Of a stretch of DNA of 64,000 bases, positions 56,301-63,830 are shown piece by piece; within the stretch, counting starts at the first letter, position 1, and each line of letters starts with the position of its first letter. A program made the position numbers and the translations under genes. This stretch comes from Microglena sp. YARC. Its lineage: Eukaryota; Chlorophyta; Chlorophyceae; Chlamydomonadales; Chlamydomonadaceae. The notes under the pieces are model-generated. The model did not search any database, was not told where the DNA came from, and saw only the letters and a list, made by a program, of their open reading frames with translations. The DNA is taken from contig CM039462.1 of assembly GCA_022414725.1 (NCBI GenBank), positions 122,018,709-122,082,708 on the forward strand, given 5' to 3'.

Positions 56301-57029
56301 CAGCGAGCAGTCACCTTTGCCAATTGTTTATCTCCATGGCCACAGCCAAGAAATGTAATTGTGTTACAGTCCAGGGGTAGCCAATTTGACTGAAAGGACT
56401 TATTCCACACATACTCTGCAAAAACATCAATGCACCAACATTGCTTCCATTCATCATGCAAATGAACCTTCAACACATCACATGAATGAATATACAAATA
56501 TCATGCACATGAACCTTCAACACATATTCAATATTCCTTCAATGAATGAATATTCAAATATTATGCACATTTTATGCATATTATGCCTTCAACACACCAT
56601 ATCATGGTAGTTTGAAATCAAATGAAGGAAGGAACCAGGCAAAACAGCATTTCTGCTGCTTCAAACACACTGATGTGCATGGTGTACTCCACACGGTCAC
56701 ACATATGAATATAGGCTGAGTGTTGGCATGTTCACTGTTATTCTTTTCGGCTACTAGCAGCAGCTTCTAGGCAGCTCCCTGAGCCAGGCACAGGTCCTCT
56801 AGATATCAGCAGCGCTAGAAAGCTAATTACGTCAGCTTCAAGGTGCACAAGGTTGCTTTTGGTTTGGCTGATTAGCCAGCCAGGGGAGCTGCCTAGAAGC
56901 TGCAGCTCAAAGCTGGAAAGAAAAACAGTAGGTATGTTCTTACCTGGCTCATTGGATTTTAGATAGAAGTAGCAGCTTCCGGCTCCCACCCCAAAACCAA
57001 CAAACAAACCAAAGCCGAAGCGAATGCCT
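41307..57029 (-). CDS. EndoG/NUC1-type DNA/RNA non-specific endonuclease (5' end unresolved)
   Basis: Eight exons, in minus order: 57,029-56,944 (start tentative); 54,613-54,487; 53,215-53,119; 51,134-51,040; 45,674-45,535; 43,766-43,640; 42,640-42,472; 41,600-41,307. Every junction is GT-AG and phase-consistent. The product shows a membrane-type segment (GFGLFVGFGVGAGSCYFYL), APSTDVIREF and RNPTWVMEYLT. The catalytic NSGYDRGHM follows, then DDTFSMSNVSPQ, which supplies the Mg-binding Asn. Downstream are YWSQVERFIRELT, VYIITGPLWLPN, SVPTHFYKVVV and FVLPNAPID, all family signatures. About 378 residues are seen. The C-terminal ~100 residues end in the Lys-rich QKKKKKSKEKQD. EndoG relatives act in the mitochondrial intermembrane space on DNA and RNA; the membrane segment fits, but a plastid location is possible. 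The first exon with the start codon was not found. Compactness is very unusual: about 1.1 kb of coding sequence in 15.7 kb. Confidence 0.88.
41775..42405 (+). repeat. 30-bp minisatellite in the last intron of the nuclease gene
   Basis: About 19 copies of a 30-bp unit, TACCCTTGGACTGTAACATA plus CATACATAGC, run in tandem with AGC/AAC variation. The unit matches the end of a dispersed repeat present at 32,780, 39,340, 40,390, 44,400, 52,420, 56,370 and 59,530, so the array probably grew from such a copy. Because 30 is a multiple of 3 it yields spurious repetitive open frames on both strands. Confidence 0.92.
42696..42904 (+). mobile_element. tRNA-derived SINE with 11-bp target-site duplication
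   Basis: A 209-bp segment is flanked by the perfect direct repeat TTGAGTTATAT (42,685-42,695 and 42,905-42,915). Its 5' part carries an internal Pol III promoter: A box TGGTCTAGTGG (about 42,717) and B box GGTTCGGTTCC (about 42,760), followed by CCGGTCACCA like a tRNA 3' end. The anticodon arm does not pair properly, so it is not a working tRNA. The remaining ~120 bp is tRNA-unrelated and ends without a poly-A tail. It lies in an intron of the nuclease gene. Confidence 0.75.
43210..43255 (+). repeat. (CATA)n microsatellite
   Basis: About ten ATAC repeats followed by CACACA, inside an intron of the nuclease gene. Confidence 0.9.
43352..43549. mobile_element. ~195-bp foldback MITE with TA ends
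   Basis: Inverted ends GCTTTACTTTTCAGCTACGA and the complement are flanked by TA on both sides, suggesting a Tc1/mariner (Stowaway-like) origin. A duplicated piece of the left terminus lies just upstream at 43,321-43,345. Confidence 0.65.
43745..44260. repeat. Exon-edge and intron segment duplicated four times
   Basis: The 5' edge of the nuclease exon at 43,640-43,766 with its acceptor (plus strand GAGACTTGGAGGACGACCTA) recurs at about 43,893-43,917, 44,091-44,118 and 44,224-44,248. It is accompanied by the flanking CAAGGTTTCCCACATG and GTGAGATTGGCGTGCC segments. Only the copy joined to the VPTHFYK-coding sequence is usable. Confidence 0.7.
45100..45165 (+). repeat. (AAAT)n microsatellite
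   Basis: An AATA/AAAT tetranucleotide tract within an intron of the nuclease gene. Confidence 0.9.
45290..45560. repeat. Duplications of a splice-donor edge of the nuclease gene
   Basis: The 3' edge of the exon 45,535-45,674 (plus strand TCTCACCGATCATGGCATGC) recurs upstream in plus coordinates at about 45,352 and 45,437. It is interleaved with CAGGCACTACTACAAAATCT repeats. The segment is a short cluster of exon-end plus intron duplications. Confidence 0.65.
45698..45810. mobile_element. Half of a foldback MITE
   Basis: Contains GTAGCAGCTTCTAGGCAGCT and CCAAACCTGAAGCTAGCTGG but lacks the right terminal repeat. It lies 24 bases outside the acceptor of exon 45,535-45,674. Confidence 0.5.
45820..45945. 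repeat. ATT/AAT trinucleotide tract
   Basis: A mixed ATT and AAT tract with internal inverted symmetry (TAATTATTATTATT), with potential to form hairpins. Confidence 0.85.
45945..50970. repeat. Rearranged repeat block with conserved CCCGTCG-TAC-CGACGGG hairpin
   Basis: This 5-kb intronic block is a mosaic. 45,945-46,660 and 49,125-49,765 are diverged direct copies starting at TAGTACGGTAGCC. A unit of about 920 bp is tandemly duplicated (47,333-48,250 and 48,250-49,118). 50,088-50,840 is an inverted copy of 48,430-49,118. 50,860-50,965 is a direct copy of 47,205-47,328. The hairpin CCCGTCGTACCGACGGG occurs at about 47,341 (CCC centre), 47,523, 48,261 and 48,449, and inverted at about 50,805. 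The units end in CTATTATAAATAGGATA or TTTATATAATAAGA. No transposase or reverse transcriptase was recognised. An Arg/Ala/Glu-rich minus frame at 46,561-46,977 is too generic to name. Confidence 0.7.
51625..51712 (+). repeat. (AGGTC)n microsatellite
   Basis: About 16 perfect copies of a 5-bp unit, with one G-to-A change, in an intron of the nuclease gene. Confidence 0.95.
52410..52525 (-). repeat. Dispersed repeat ending in CTGGACTGTAACATAC
   Basis: The minus strand matches 44,310-44,420 and 59,440-59,555: TTTGGGGTTCA..., TAGCCTATTTGGCCACCCCT, then GGACTGTAACA. It is the same family whose tip seeded the 30-bp minisatellite. Confidence 0.6.
52655..53110 (+). repeat. 32-bp minisatellite beside a nuclease exon
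   Basis: About 14 copies of a 32-bp unit containing CTCCATGAGATGGCACATCC and TAAACCCTATAC. The last copy ends nine bases before the splice donor of exon 53,119-53,215. Each unit contains CCTAAACCCTA, a short telomere-like word. Confidence 0.92.
53225..53320 (+). repeat. (GAT)n microsatellite
   Basis: About 30 ATG/GAT repeats with one TTG interruption. It starts about 10 bases upstream (minus sense) of the acceptor of exon 53,119-53,215. Confidence 0.95.
53485..53650. repeat. 67-bp tandem duplication derived from a nuclease exon edge
   Basis: Two and a half copies of a 67-bp unit contain CACAAAGTCTGAGCCATGTC, which matches the acceptor edge of exon 53,119-53,215 (AACAAAGTCTGAGCCATGTC). On the minus strand each copy would read HGSDFVKDKS, the same residues as the real exon apart from Glu to Lys. 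The copies then run into unrelated sequence and are not usable exons. Confidence 0.75.
54640..54860 (-). repeat. Dispersed repeat also present at 26,765-26,935
   Basis: The minus strand shares GTGCGACGC.. / CAAATTGAG.GACTTGGTGC / CTAGTTTAGCCGGATCCATG-type segments with intron 7 of the acyl-ACP synthetase (26,765-26,935, plus). It lies upstream of exon 54,487-54,613. The family is not identified. Confidence 0.5.
54949..55035 (+). repeat. (GGTGT)n microsatellite
   Basis: About 15 copies of a 5-bp unit in the intron upstream of exon 54,487-54,613. Confidence 0.95.
55125..55530 (+). repeat. 26-bp minisatellite
   Basis: About 15 copies of a 26-bp unit, CATATTTGATCATGACAACA plus TCTCAC, with few substitutions. 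Each unit contains the palindrome TTGATCA. Confidence 0.9.
55827..56035. mobile_element. ~205-bp foldback MITE with TA ends
   Basis: Left end TAGCTTTTATTTTCAGCTAC, right end the complement of TAGCTTTTCTTTTCAGCTAT; TA at both edges. The terminal repeats extend through CAGCAGCTTCTAGGCAGCTC. Confidence 0.75.
56077..56275. mobile_element. ~200-bp foldback MITE
   Basis: Same family as the preceding element and only about 40 bp away, in the same orientation. The terminal repeats include GAGTAGCAGCTTCCAGGCGG. The interior shares CATAGTGCACCTGGAAGCTG with other copies. Confidence 0.75.
56736..56930. mobile_element. ~195-bp foldback MITE near the first recognised nuclease exon
   Basis: Left end TTCTTTTCGGCTACTAGCAG, right end AGCTGGAAAGAAAAACAG. 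It ends 13 bases inside the intron after the donor of exon 56,944-57,029, so it nearly abuts the splice site. Confidence 0.7.
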
Positions 57030-58623
57030 CTGCGTGCATGGCGATTCAGCAGCAGTGGATTGGAGAGGAATGAAGGGGATAGCAGATAATGCCACTCTTT
57101 GTTTCAGTATGTTTGTTACAGATCCCGATTAAGTCAACTAGTCTACAAGGGAACCGCACTTTTGCATGTTAAAGGAGCGAAAGAAACTCCTAACTATCAG
57201 GGGGGTGAAAGAATGATACAATAACAGACCTAACAAAAATAACTTGCACTTGAGATAACTTGTTCTTCTTATAGAACTACACAGCTTGTTAAAGGAATGT
57301 TAGGCAATGTAAGGGACTGTCAGAAATGTTAACGACCGATCGCAATAAAAACTATGATCTCAATACAAATATGATATCACAGAGTGTTACTGTATACATG
57401 GTAAGATGCTCCCTCAAGGCATCTATGAGGTTTAGTCAAGGGCTAGCATGTCAACCAGAGATACTCATCACAAGCTGTCTGAGCAATTCGTTGACCAACA
57501 TGACACTTTGAATCATGACTGCGCCATGTTGAAACGGTCAGCAGTGTTTGGGTGGATAGAAGATGGCCATGATAACCACCATGCAAGGTGCAATTTGACT
57601 TGTCGCACGACGAATGAACAGCCTTTGGATGAATAGAACAAGCTCGGAGGAGCATCTCAACGCTCCTTAGCATGATGCAGTCAGACAATGCTTGTTGATA
57701 CTGCATGGACCTCTTACCTCATTCCTCTAACTGCAAGCAGTGGGCAAGCAAAAAGCTTTAAGTGGCAAGCTGACTGCAAGTGTGGCCAAATAGGACATCT
57801 GGTGTATCGTAAAGTGATGGAACCAGGCGAACTCTGGAAGGAACGGAATGGATGGATGGAACGGTCGAACCTTCGAGCGAAGCCAACAACTTGATCAATC
57901 GGTATGGTCGTACCTGCGTACTGCCTGCGGTTTTGCGGATCACTCAATAAGTTTCGCTGCGCGAACCGGCGCGAACCAACATTGTCTTCTGGCCAAGTCT
58001 CCAGGAGCCTCATATAATTATATATTTTTAGGCGGATCCCCCCCTTCTGGGGGGCGGGAGCAGGGGGCGGGAGCCTGGGGCGGGAGGGGCGGGAGGGGGC
58101 TGGTTTGTGCGACCGACGACCGACCAGCCAACTGTCTCGTAACTAACTTTCTTCGGTCCGCTCCATTCCGTTGCCACCTGTCGTTACGTTGCCAACACTC
58201 TCCGCCAATTTTCCTCGTCGTTTGCGACGCTGCATAGGACTTGTTTCCTCAACAGCCTTCGTTTGCAGATCTACGTGATAATGGTATTTACATCTCCTGC
58301 GTGCGTTATGCGGGCGGAACACATGGTGATTAACGTTTAGCGGTTGGCCTGTGTACAGTGTGAGTCCGAGTGAGTGATAAGAGTGAGAAAGTGTCTGCGT
58401 CAGCGTTTGCTGCTGGTGAGTCTGTGATGAATGTCTGTGTCGGCCAGGTTATGTTTTCATGGGGCCGGAACAGGTGTCTTCATGTAGCACCGATGTACTC
58501 TTGATAGCTTTTGGGTTCTACTTTGACCTGGACAAGTCTTTAAACTGTATAATCCGCTTAGTGTGCTCCCCGGTTTCCGTGGGTGCTGCAACGGAGGACT
58601 TGGAATTGGCAACCGGTGAGCAG
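57030..58623. other. Region upstream of the recognised nuclease exons
   Basis: The missing first exon and promoter of the minus-strand nuclease should lie here. A minus-strand frame beginning at 58,013 (MRLLETWPEDNVGSRRF) looks targeting-like and has a GT donor, but its phase does not fit the next exon, so I have not joined it. 58,030-58,105 is extremely GC-rich with repeated GGGCGGGAG words and could be a promoter island. Confidence 0.35.
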
Positions 58624-58880
58624 CAGGGTAGTCCAAGACGCACGTCCTTGCGTCCCAGGACGCAACATGGGGAGGGCCGTTGCGTCCCAGGACGCAACAT
58701 TGGCAGGGTCGGTTGCGTCCCGGACGCAGCCTCATAGATTGGTTGCGTCCGGGACGCATGTTTTGGAAGTTGGTTGCGTCCCTGGACGCAACCTACGAAA
58801 TTGGCTGCGTCCCTGGACGCAACCTACCCATTTGGGTGCGTCCCAGGAAGCAACTCCTGGGGTCCGTTTGGACAACCCTG
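58624..58880. mobile_element. hAT-like MITE, GGACGCAAC family, 257 bp
   Basis: Flanked by a perfect 8-bp direct repeat GTGAGCAG (58,616-58,623 and 58,881-58,888). The ends are CAGGGTAGTCCAAGACGC and GTCCGTTTGGACAACCCTG. The interior is about six units of TTGCGTCCCAGGACGCAAC-type palindromic words spaced roughly 40-45 bp apart. Confidence 0.8.
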
Positions 58881-59006
58881 GTGAGCAGCCCAGAGTTGGC
58901 TGTAGAACCATGTAACATGTTAAATTAAAAATTGAGTGTTTTTTAGCGGCTTTTAGCTCTAAAAACAACCCCAGTAGATGAAAATACCCTATCTTGGCAT
59001 CAGGGT

Positions 59007-59200
59007 CAGGGTACTTCAAATGGTCAAACTGGCCAGCGCTTTAGCGCACTTGAATACAAAAAAACTGCGCTTTGTAGTGCAAAAAGCGCAAAAATTGCTT
59101 GCGCGTCCTCAGGGGGGTGCAAAAAACTGCGCTTAAAGCACAGAGGGGGTTAAAAAGTCAGCTCTCAAAAGCGCATAAGCGCGCGCTTTGAATTACCCTG
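59007..59200. mobile_element. hAT-like MITE with GCGC-rich interior, 194 bp
   Basis: Begins CAGGGTACTTCAAA and ends TTTGAATTACCCTG. The flanking octamers ATCAGGGT (58,999-59,006) and ATCCGGGT (59,201-59,208) agree at 7 of 8 positions. The interior repeats short words such as AAAGCGC and AGCGCA, unlike the GGACGCAAC family. Confidence 0.7.
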
Positions 59201-59900
59201 ATCCGGGTACTTCAGGAGGACCCCCAGCTCTACTGCCTGAGACGCAACCAATTGTATACCGGTAACCTGCGTGGCATCCCAGAGGACGCTGTGTCCTGAA
59301 AAAACTTGCGTGGCATCCCGGAAACACTGAGCCACACAATTAGATCATTCAGCATTAATGCCAAATGCAACACCTTAACGATTTAATCATAATCTAATTT
59401 TATCAGAATTATATACTTAATTACGACTGTACCACGATTGTCTGGGTTTCACTAAATCAGCGCCTTTTCTGTTTAGCCCATCCTATCACGGTTGGGGAAG
59501 CCTCTTTAGCCTATTCGGCCAACCCTTGGACTGTAACATACGTACATGCAGCGCCGATTGGCGTTTTTCAACTTTTGGCAGAGGATGCTACCTCTTGAAT
59601 GAATTAATCATTACCTGGGGCCTGCCACACGAATTGATCTGCAACAGGGTTGTTCAGGACACTGCATCATGCGTCACAGACGCTACGTCGAAGGGTCCGT
59701 AGAGTCTTGAGACGCAACGTGGTGAGGGTCCGTTGCGTCGCCGACGCAGCTCCAGTCGGTTTTTTGGGCTTCAGCCGGCTTCAGCGGGGCTTCAGTGGGT
59801 TGGTTGCGTCCAGAGGGTTGCGTCGCAATGTTAGGGCGCAGGCTATGGGTCGGTTGCGAGTCGGTTGCGTCCAAGCGCGGCACTAGGTTTTGGTGTGCTG
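59201..59900. repeat. Fragments of hAT-like and dispersed repeats
   Basis: 59,213-59,300 matches the body of the 38,918 element (CTGAGACGCAACCAATTG). 59,440-59,555 is a copy of the CTGGACTGTAACATAC repeat. From 59,645 another CAGGGTTGTTCAGGACACTG terminus starts, followed by GACGCAACG words, but I found no matching right end or target duplication. Confidence 0.5.
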
Positions 59901-60156
59901 AGCTGGCAACAGCTCGACCTTCAGCCGGGCTGCAGGGCTCCGCGGAGCGCTCCGTTGCCATTGTACTTACAGCTAGGGCAGGTGCGAGCCCGGGTGCTAG
60001 TGCGGTTGTTAGTTGATTCTCCGCCAGCAGACGATCCTTATCTCATTCGCACCGTCTCAAGGTAGCTGTTTCCGATTGATTTCTTCAAGAGCAATTGTTT
60101 AGTGGTTATATACCGTCTGTAGATCGCCTATACCGCCCCCCCGTGTGGCACGAAAT

Positions 60157-60333
60157 CTATGGAGTATATCCCCTAGGAATCAAGCCCAGCACATCCTGTC
60201 GCAAGCGCTGTTTCAGATTAGCCTCTTGACTCTTCTTAAAGTCGTCCACGACGGAGTCCATCACTCCCTCCTCGGTGGTACCCCCTTGTGGGATTAGAGA
60301 CTCTGGGGAATCCAGAGTCGAAACCTTCGGCAT
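60157..60333 (-). CDS. Possible terminal exon of an unrecognised minus-strand gene
   Basis: A 58-codon frame has balanced, protein-like composition (MPKVSTLDSPESLIPQ ... DDFKKSQEANLKQRL ... LIPRGYTP, stop). This is unlike the repeat-derived frames around it. I do not recognise the family. An in-frame stop lies just upstream of the Met, so it is either a tiny gene or the end of a spliced gene with an acceptor near 60,340-60,350. No partner exon was identified. Confidence 0.25.
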   Translation of the reverse strand: MPKVSTLDSPESLIPQGGTTEEGVMDSVVDDFKKSQEANLKQRLRQDVLGLIPRGYTP

Positions 60334-61666
60334 TCCTCACTTCACTAGCGGCGGAAGGGGCGTCCCCATTGCAAACGGTGGCAAACCATACGTAAGTTGA
60401 GCTGACATACAGTCGTGGTCTGGCATAGCATTCTTGCAGAACTGGACGCATTTGCCGTGCCGGTTGGGCTCTTGCTGCCTGTGCACAGGCTGCAGCAAAT
60501 TGCCTCAGCATATCCCTATGAGCCATCATGTCGTTCGTGGCCAGCATCTTGTCTATCTGGGAGGTGCAAACTGCCAACCCTGGTACTCCGTCGTTCATCG
60601 GCAGCTTGGGTGGGTGGGTGGGTGGGTGGGGGGGGCGGGGGGGGATGTCGCTGCCCTCGGGAGCTAGAGGCGTACCTCGAATGGTTGATGTTTGATCTGT
60701 ACGAGGGTATCACATGGGGGTATAATTTTCACTTCGGCTTCAGGTAGACGGAAGAGTTCGTGCAAACGTATGGGCCATATGGTCTTCGCCCCAAATGCGA
60801 ATTATGGTGGTTGGGTTAGCGTGGGGTGGTGTAAGTGGGAAAGTCAAGGGCGAAAATGAAGAAATAGGTCAGACGGGAGTCTCCAACCACGTTTGTTCAG
60901 AAAATGCAGAGCTCATTTTTGTAGCTGCCTTGCATGCCTCTCTCAATATCTGCACCAGCAGTTTGCACAGCCAAAAGTCAGAACCCATATTGCATTCCTG
61001 CAGTTGATGCCAGCGACTTGAATTCCTCTTGATATATGGGACACAGAGCTTGCAAGGAACAATATTTTGTGTTTTGTTTCCCCCTGGACTCCATCAAGCT
61101 GTGGGCACATTAGGAGACCAGATGGACGCAAGCCATCATCACCATAATCATCCTCACTAATATCATCATCGTCATCTCTATCATCATCACCATCATCATC
61201 ATTATCATCAGTCTTGACCTCATGTCACTAGTTTCCTGCTATTCCCCCCTGCAACGTGTACTAACCATGTGTTCTTAACTTTTTTGCACAGGACCTCATG
61301 CACATGGCAAGCGCTGTTTGATTGCGAACGCCCCACCTAGTAGAACTAAGCACCAACTAGCAAAAAACAAGTCCAGTATAGTCCGGACCAAAAGCTTCCA
61401 GCCAAGCTTCCACCACCACCACATCAACAGCCACAACATCCGCCCCACACGCCCACAGCTGCACCCAAAGCTGCACCCCAGCTCCTGCTCCTGCCACAGC
61501 CACAGCTACACCCGCAGCCACACCCTAAGCTACTGCTACTAACCCAGCAACAGCTAAAGCCTCGGCCGCAGCTTCGCCCAAACCCACGCCCACAGCTCCT
61601 GCTACTGGGACACCCACAGCCACAGCTGCAAAAACAGCTACAGCTCAAGCCCCTTCCGCCACCACC
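60334..61666. other. Intergenic region upstream of the VTC2-like gene
   Basis: No confident gene. It has a (GGGT)n tract at 60,610-60,650 and an (ATC)n tract at 61,135-61,210. At 61,440-61,660 is a CCACAGCCACAGCT-type low-complexity stretch that is open in the frame of the downstream gene (from about 61,530) but contains no ATG, so it is probably 5' leader or an unrecognised N-terminal extension. Confidence 0.4.
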
Positions 61667-63569
61667 ATGAGTCCTGCAACTTACCTCACCCGTGTTGAGA
61701 CCGTTATGTCGCTCCAGCAAATGGATGAGCAAGCACCCACTCCCCCAGGCACTGCGCTGAAGGACAACCTCACCAGAACAGGCGCAGCTGACACTGGGCT
61801 CACTCAATTGTCTGCCATCGCTGGTCTACCCCTTCCTCTGTACTCCTACACAACCAAGTTCGATCCATCCTCCCCTGCTATCCAAAGGATGGCATCAGTC
61901 GCCTCCCTTACCAGGATCTCCAGTGTGTTAGATCTCCAGGGGAACAGGTGAATGACCCACTGCTTGGAGTGCAACGTATTTTGCATGATGTTCAAAAGCC
62001 TCCCTTGGCTCTGTCAAGCTGCGGGCTCATTTGGAGTCCAGTAGGGCACCAGAAAAATGTAATCATCACTATCATCATGGATTAGAAAGCAGGGGCATTA
62101 GTAGGCGCACACATACTTGGATACAAGTTAGTGAGGTGAAGGGGGGGATTAAATGGATAGCTGGTGAACACCTTCAGAGATCTAAATGAATGGCGCACTG
62201 CTTGGAGGGCGCACTGCTTGGAGTTGAAGTTAGTGAGATGAAGGGGGGGGGAACTGAATATATTGCAGGGGTACACCTTCAGATATCTAGTTGCGCTCTG
62301 CTTGGAGTTTAAGTTAGTGGGATGAAGGGGGGAATTGAATGGAAAGCACTGGCATGAGATCAAGGAAACAGGTGAAACCCCGACTGCTTGGAGTATAACT
62401 AGTGAGGTGAAGAGGGGGTTTGAATGGATTACAGGGTAGATGTTCAGGTCAACAGGTGAATAGGCCACTCTCTCATTCTAGTTCAATCAGTGAGATGAAG
62501 AAGGGGAATGGAATGGAAAGTAGGGGCATTGGTTGGACGGTTGGTTTATTGTTTATGTGGTGCAACAACGGTAGAGTACGAGTTCTTGGGGTGAAGAGGG
62601 GATTGAATAGAAAGCATGGGCATTGGTTAGGGGAAGCAAGTGAATGTCCCCTACAGCTTGGAGTGCAACTTAGTGAGATGAAGGAAGAGGAATGGAATGG
62701 AAAGCAGGGACGTTGGTTGGTTGGTTGGTTGATTTACCGGGTAGACAGTGGGTTGGTTGGTTATTTGGTTTGCTGGGTAGACAGTCGGTTGGTTGGTTGG
62801 TTAGTTTACCGGGTGCACAGAGGTTTGATAGCAAGCTAGATGAATGGGGGATGGAATGGGAGGCAGGCTTTGGTTCAGGGATCCTTGTGAAAGGCAGGCA
62901 GGCTTTGGGTGCTTTTTAAATCGTATCACGGTTTTTCTTTTCGGATACAAGCAGCAGCTTCTAGGCAGCTCTTCGGTTGGCTAATCAGCCAAACATAAAG
63001 CAACCTAGTGCACCTTGAAGCTGACGTAATCAGCTTTCTAGCGCTGCTGAGCTTTTGAGGCTTAGCCCTGTAGCTGGCTCAGGGAGCTGCCTAGAAGCTG
63101 CTGCCAGTAGTAAAAACAAGTGTGTCTTTCGAGAGTACCGAATGTGGCATTTGTAATGGCTCAGGCACATCTCCCACAGCCTGCTCTCTTCTGTGCCAGC
63201 GATACCTCTGACAAAGAGGACAATGTTACCATGCCCTGCGCCAACTACCCCACCCCACCCCGCCCCCGCCCCCGCTTTCCCTCTGCCTGAGCCTGGCTAT
63301 AGCTTCACCTTTCAACGCTACTGTCTATGGCGCTTGCATTAGCTCTCACACATTCCCCACCACCTGTACTTTTCTGTACCAGCGAAACCTCTGACAATGA
63401 GGACAGTCTCACCGTGCCCTGCACCGATTCTGCCGCGTCCCCGCTTCCTTTGCCTGAAAATGGGGCGTTGATCCCGGAGAGTGTGCTAGGAGAGGTGCTC
63501 ATGGCTCTGTGGGAGGATTGTGCAGATCAGGGCCTTTTCCGTTATGATGTGACAGCTTGCTCTACCAAG
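61667..63569 (+). CDS. VTC2: GDP-L-galactose phosphorylase, VTC2-like (5' part; runs off the window)
   Basis: Two exons are seen: 61,667-61,947 and 63,383-63,569, joined in phase (AG|C gives Ser 94). They encode the first 156 residues. The start is an ATG in a strong context (CCACCATG). Recognition rests on the N-terminal [11 protein letters not shown] (counterpart of the VPLYCY region) and [20 protein letters not shown] followed by CSTK, matching the plant [18 protein letters not shown] block. Family knowledge: VTC2/VTC5 converts GDP-L-galactose and phosphate to L-galactose-1-phosphate and GDP, the committed step of ascorbate synthesis; the HIT-type catalytic motif lies further downstream. 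The next exon (VIPG..GFIAQLNEGR-like) is not present before 63,980. The last frame at 63,900-63,972 is not a good match, so the gene continues outside. Confidence 0.85.
61960..62925 (+). repeat. Degenerate ~100-bp tandem repeat in intron 1 of the VTC2-like gene
   Basis: About eight degenerate copies with words GTGAGATGAAGGGGGG, TTGAATGGAAAGCAGGGGCA and CACTGCTTGGAGT. A TTGGTTGGTTGG-rich expansion lies at 62,720-62,820. Confidence 0.65.
62931..63118. mobile_element. ~190-bp foldback MITE in intron 1 of the VTC2-like gene
   Basis: Left end TTTTTCTTTTCGGATACAAG then CAGCAGCTTCTAGGCAGCTC. The right side keeps GAGCTGCCTAGAAGCTGCTG but its extreme end is degraded. It is the eighth copy of the family. 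Confidence 0.7.
63185..63260 (+). repeat. Duplicate of the 5' edge of VTC2-like exon 2
   Basis: CTGTGCCAGCGATACCTCTG ... GAGGAC ... CATGCCCTGCGCC resembles the true acceptor and exon start at 63,373-63,430 (CTGTACCAGCGAAACCTCTG ... GTGCCCTGCACC), about 190 bp upstream. It retains the CAG acceptor but runs into unrelated sequence after about 55 bases. Confidence 0.75.
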
Positions 63570-63830
63570 GTGCGTATGAGTGCGTATGTATGTATGTATA
63601 TGTATGCGTGCGTGCGAACGCATGTATGTGTGTATGAGTGTGTATGTATGTATGCGTGTGAACGTTTGTATAGGTGTATGAGTGCATATGTATGTATGCG
63701 TGTGAACGTATGTATAGGTGTAAGAGTGCGTATGTATGTATGCGTGTGAACGTATTTATGTATGTGTGTATGAGTGCGTATGTATGTATGCGTGCGGACG
63801 TATGTATGTGTGTATGAGCTTCAATAGCGG
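63570..63830 (+). repeat. Degenerate GTAT/GTGC repeat in intron 2 of the VTC2-like gene
   Basis: A variable array of TATGTATG, GTGTGAACG and GTATGAGTGCG words immediately after the exon 2 donor. Confidence 0.8.

Noticed and set aside
61530..61666. Pro/Thr/Ala-rich N-terminal extension of the VTC2-like protein
   Set aside because: The frame is open but has no ATG and consists of low-complexity CCACAGCTG-type repeats; the ATG at 61,667 has a strong context and is preferred.
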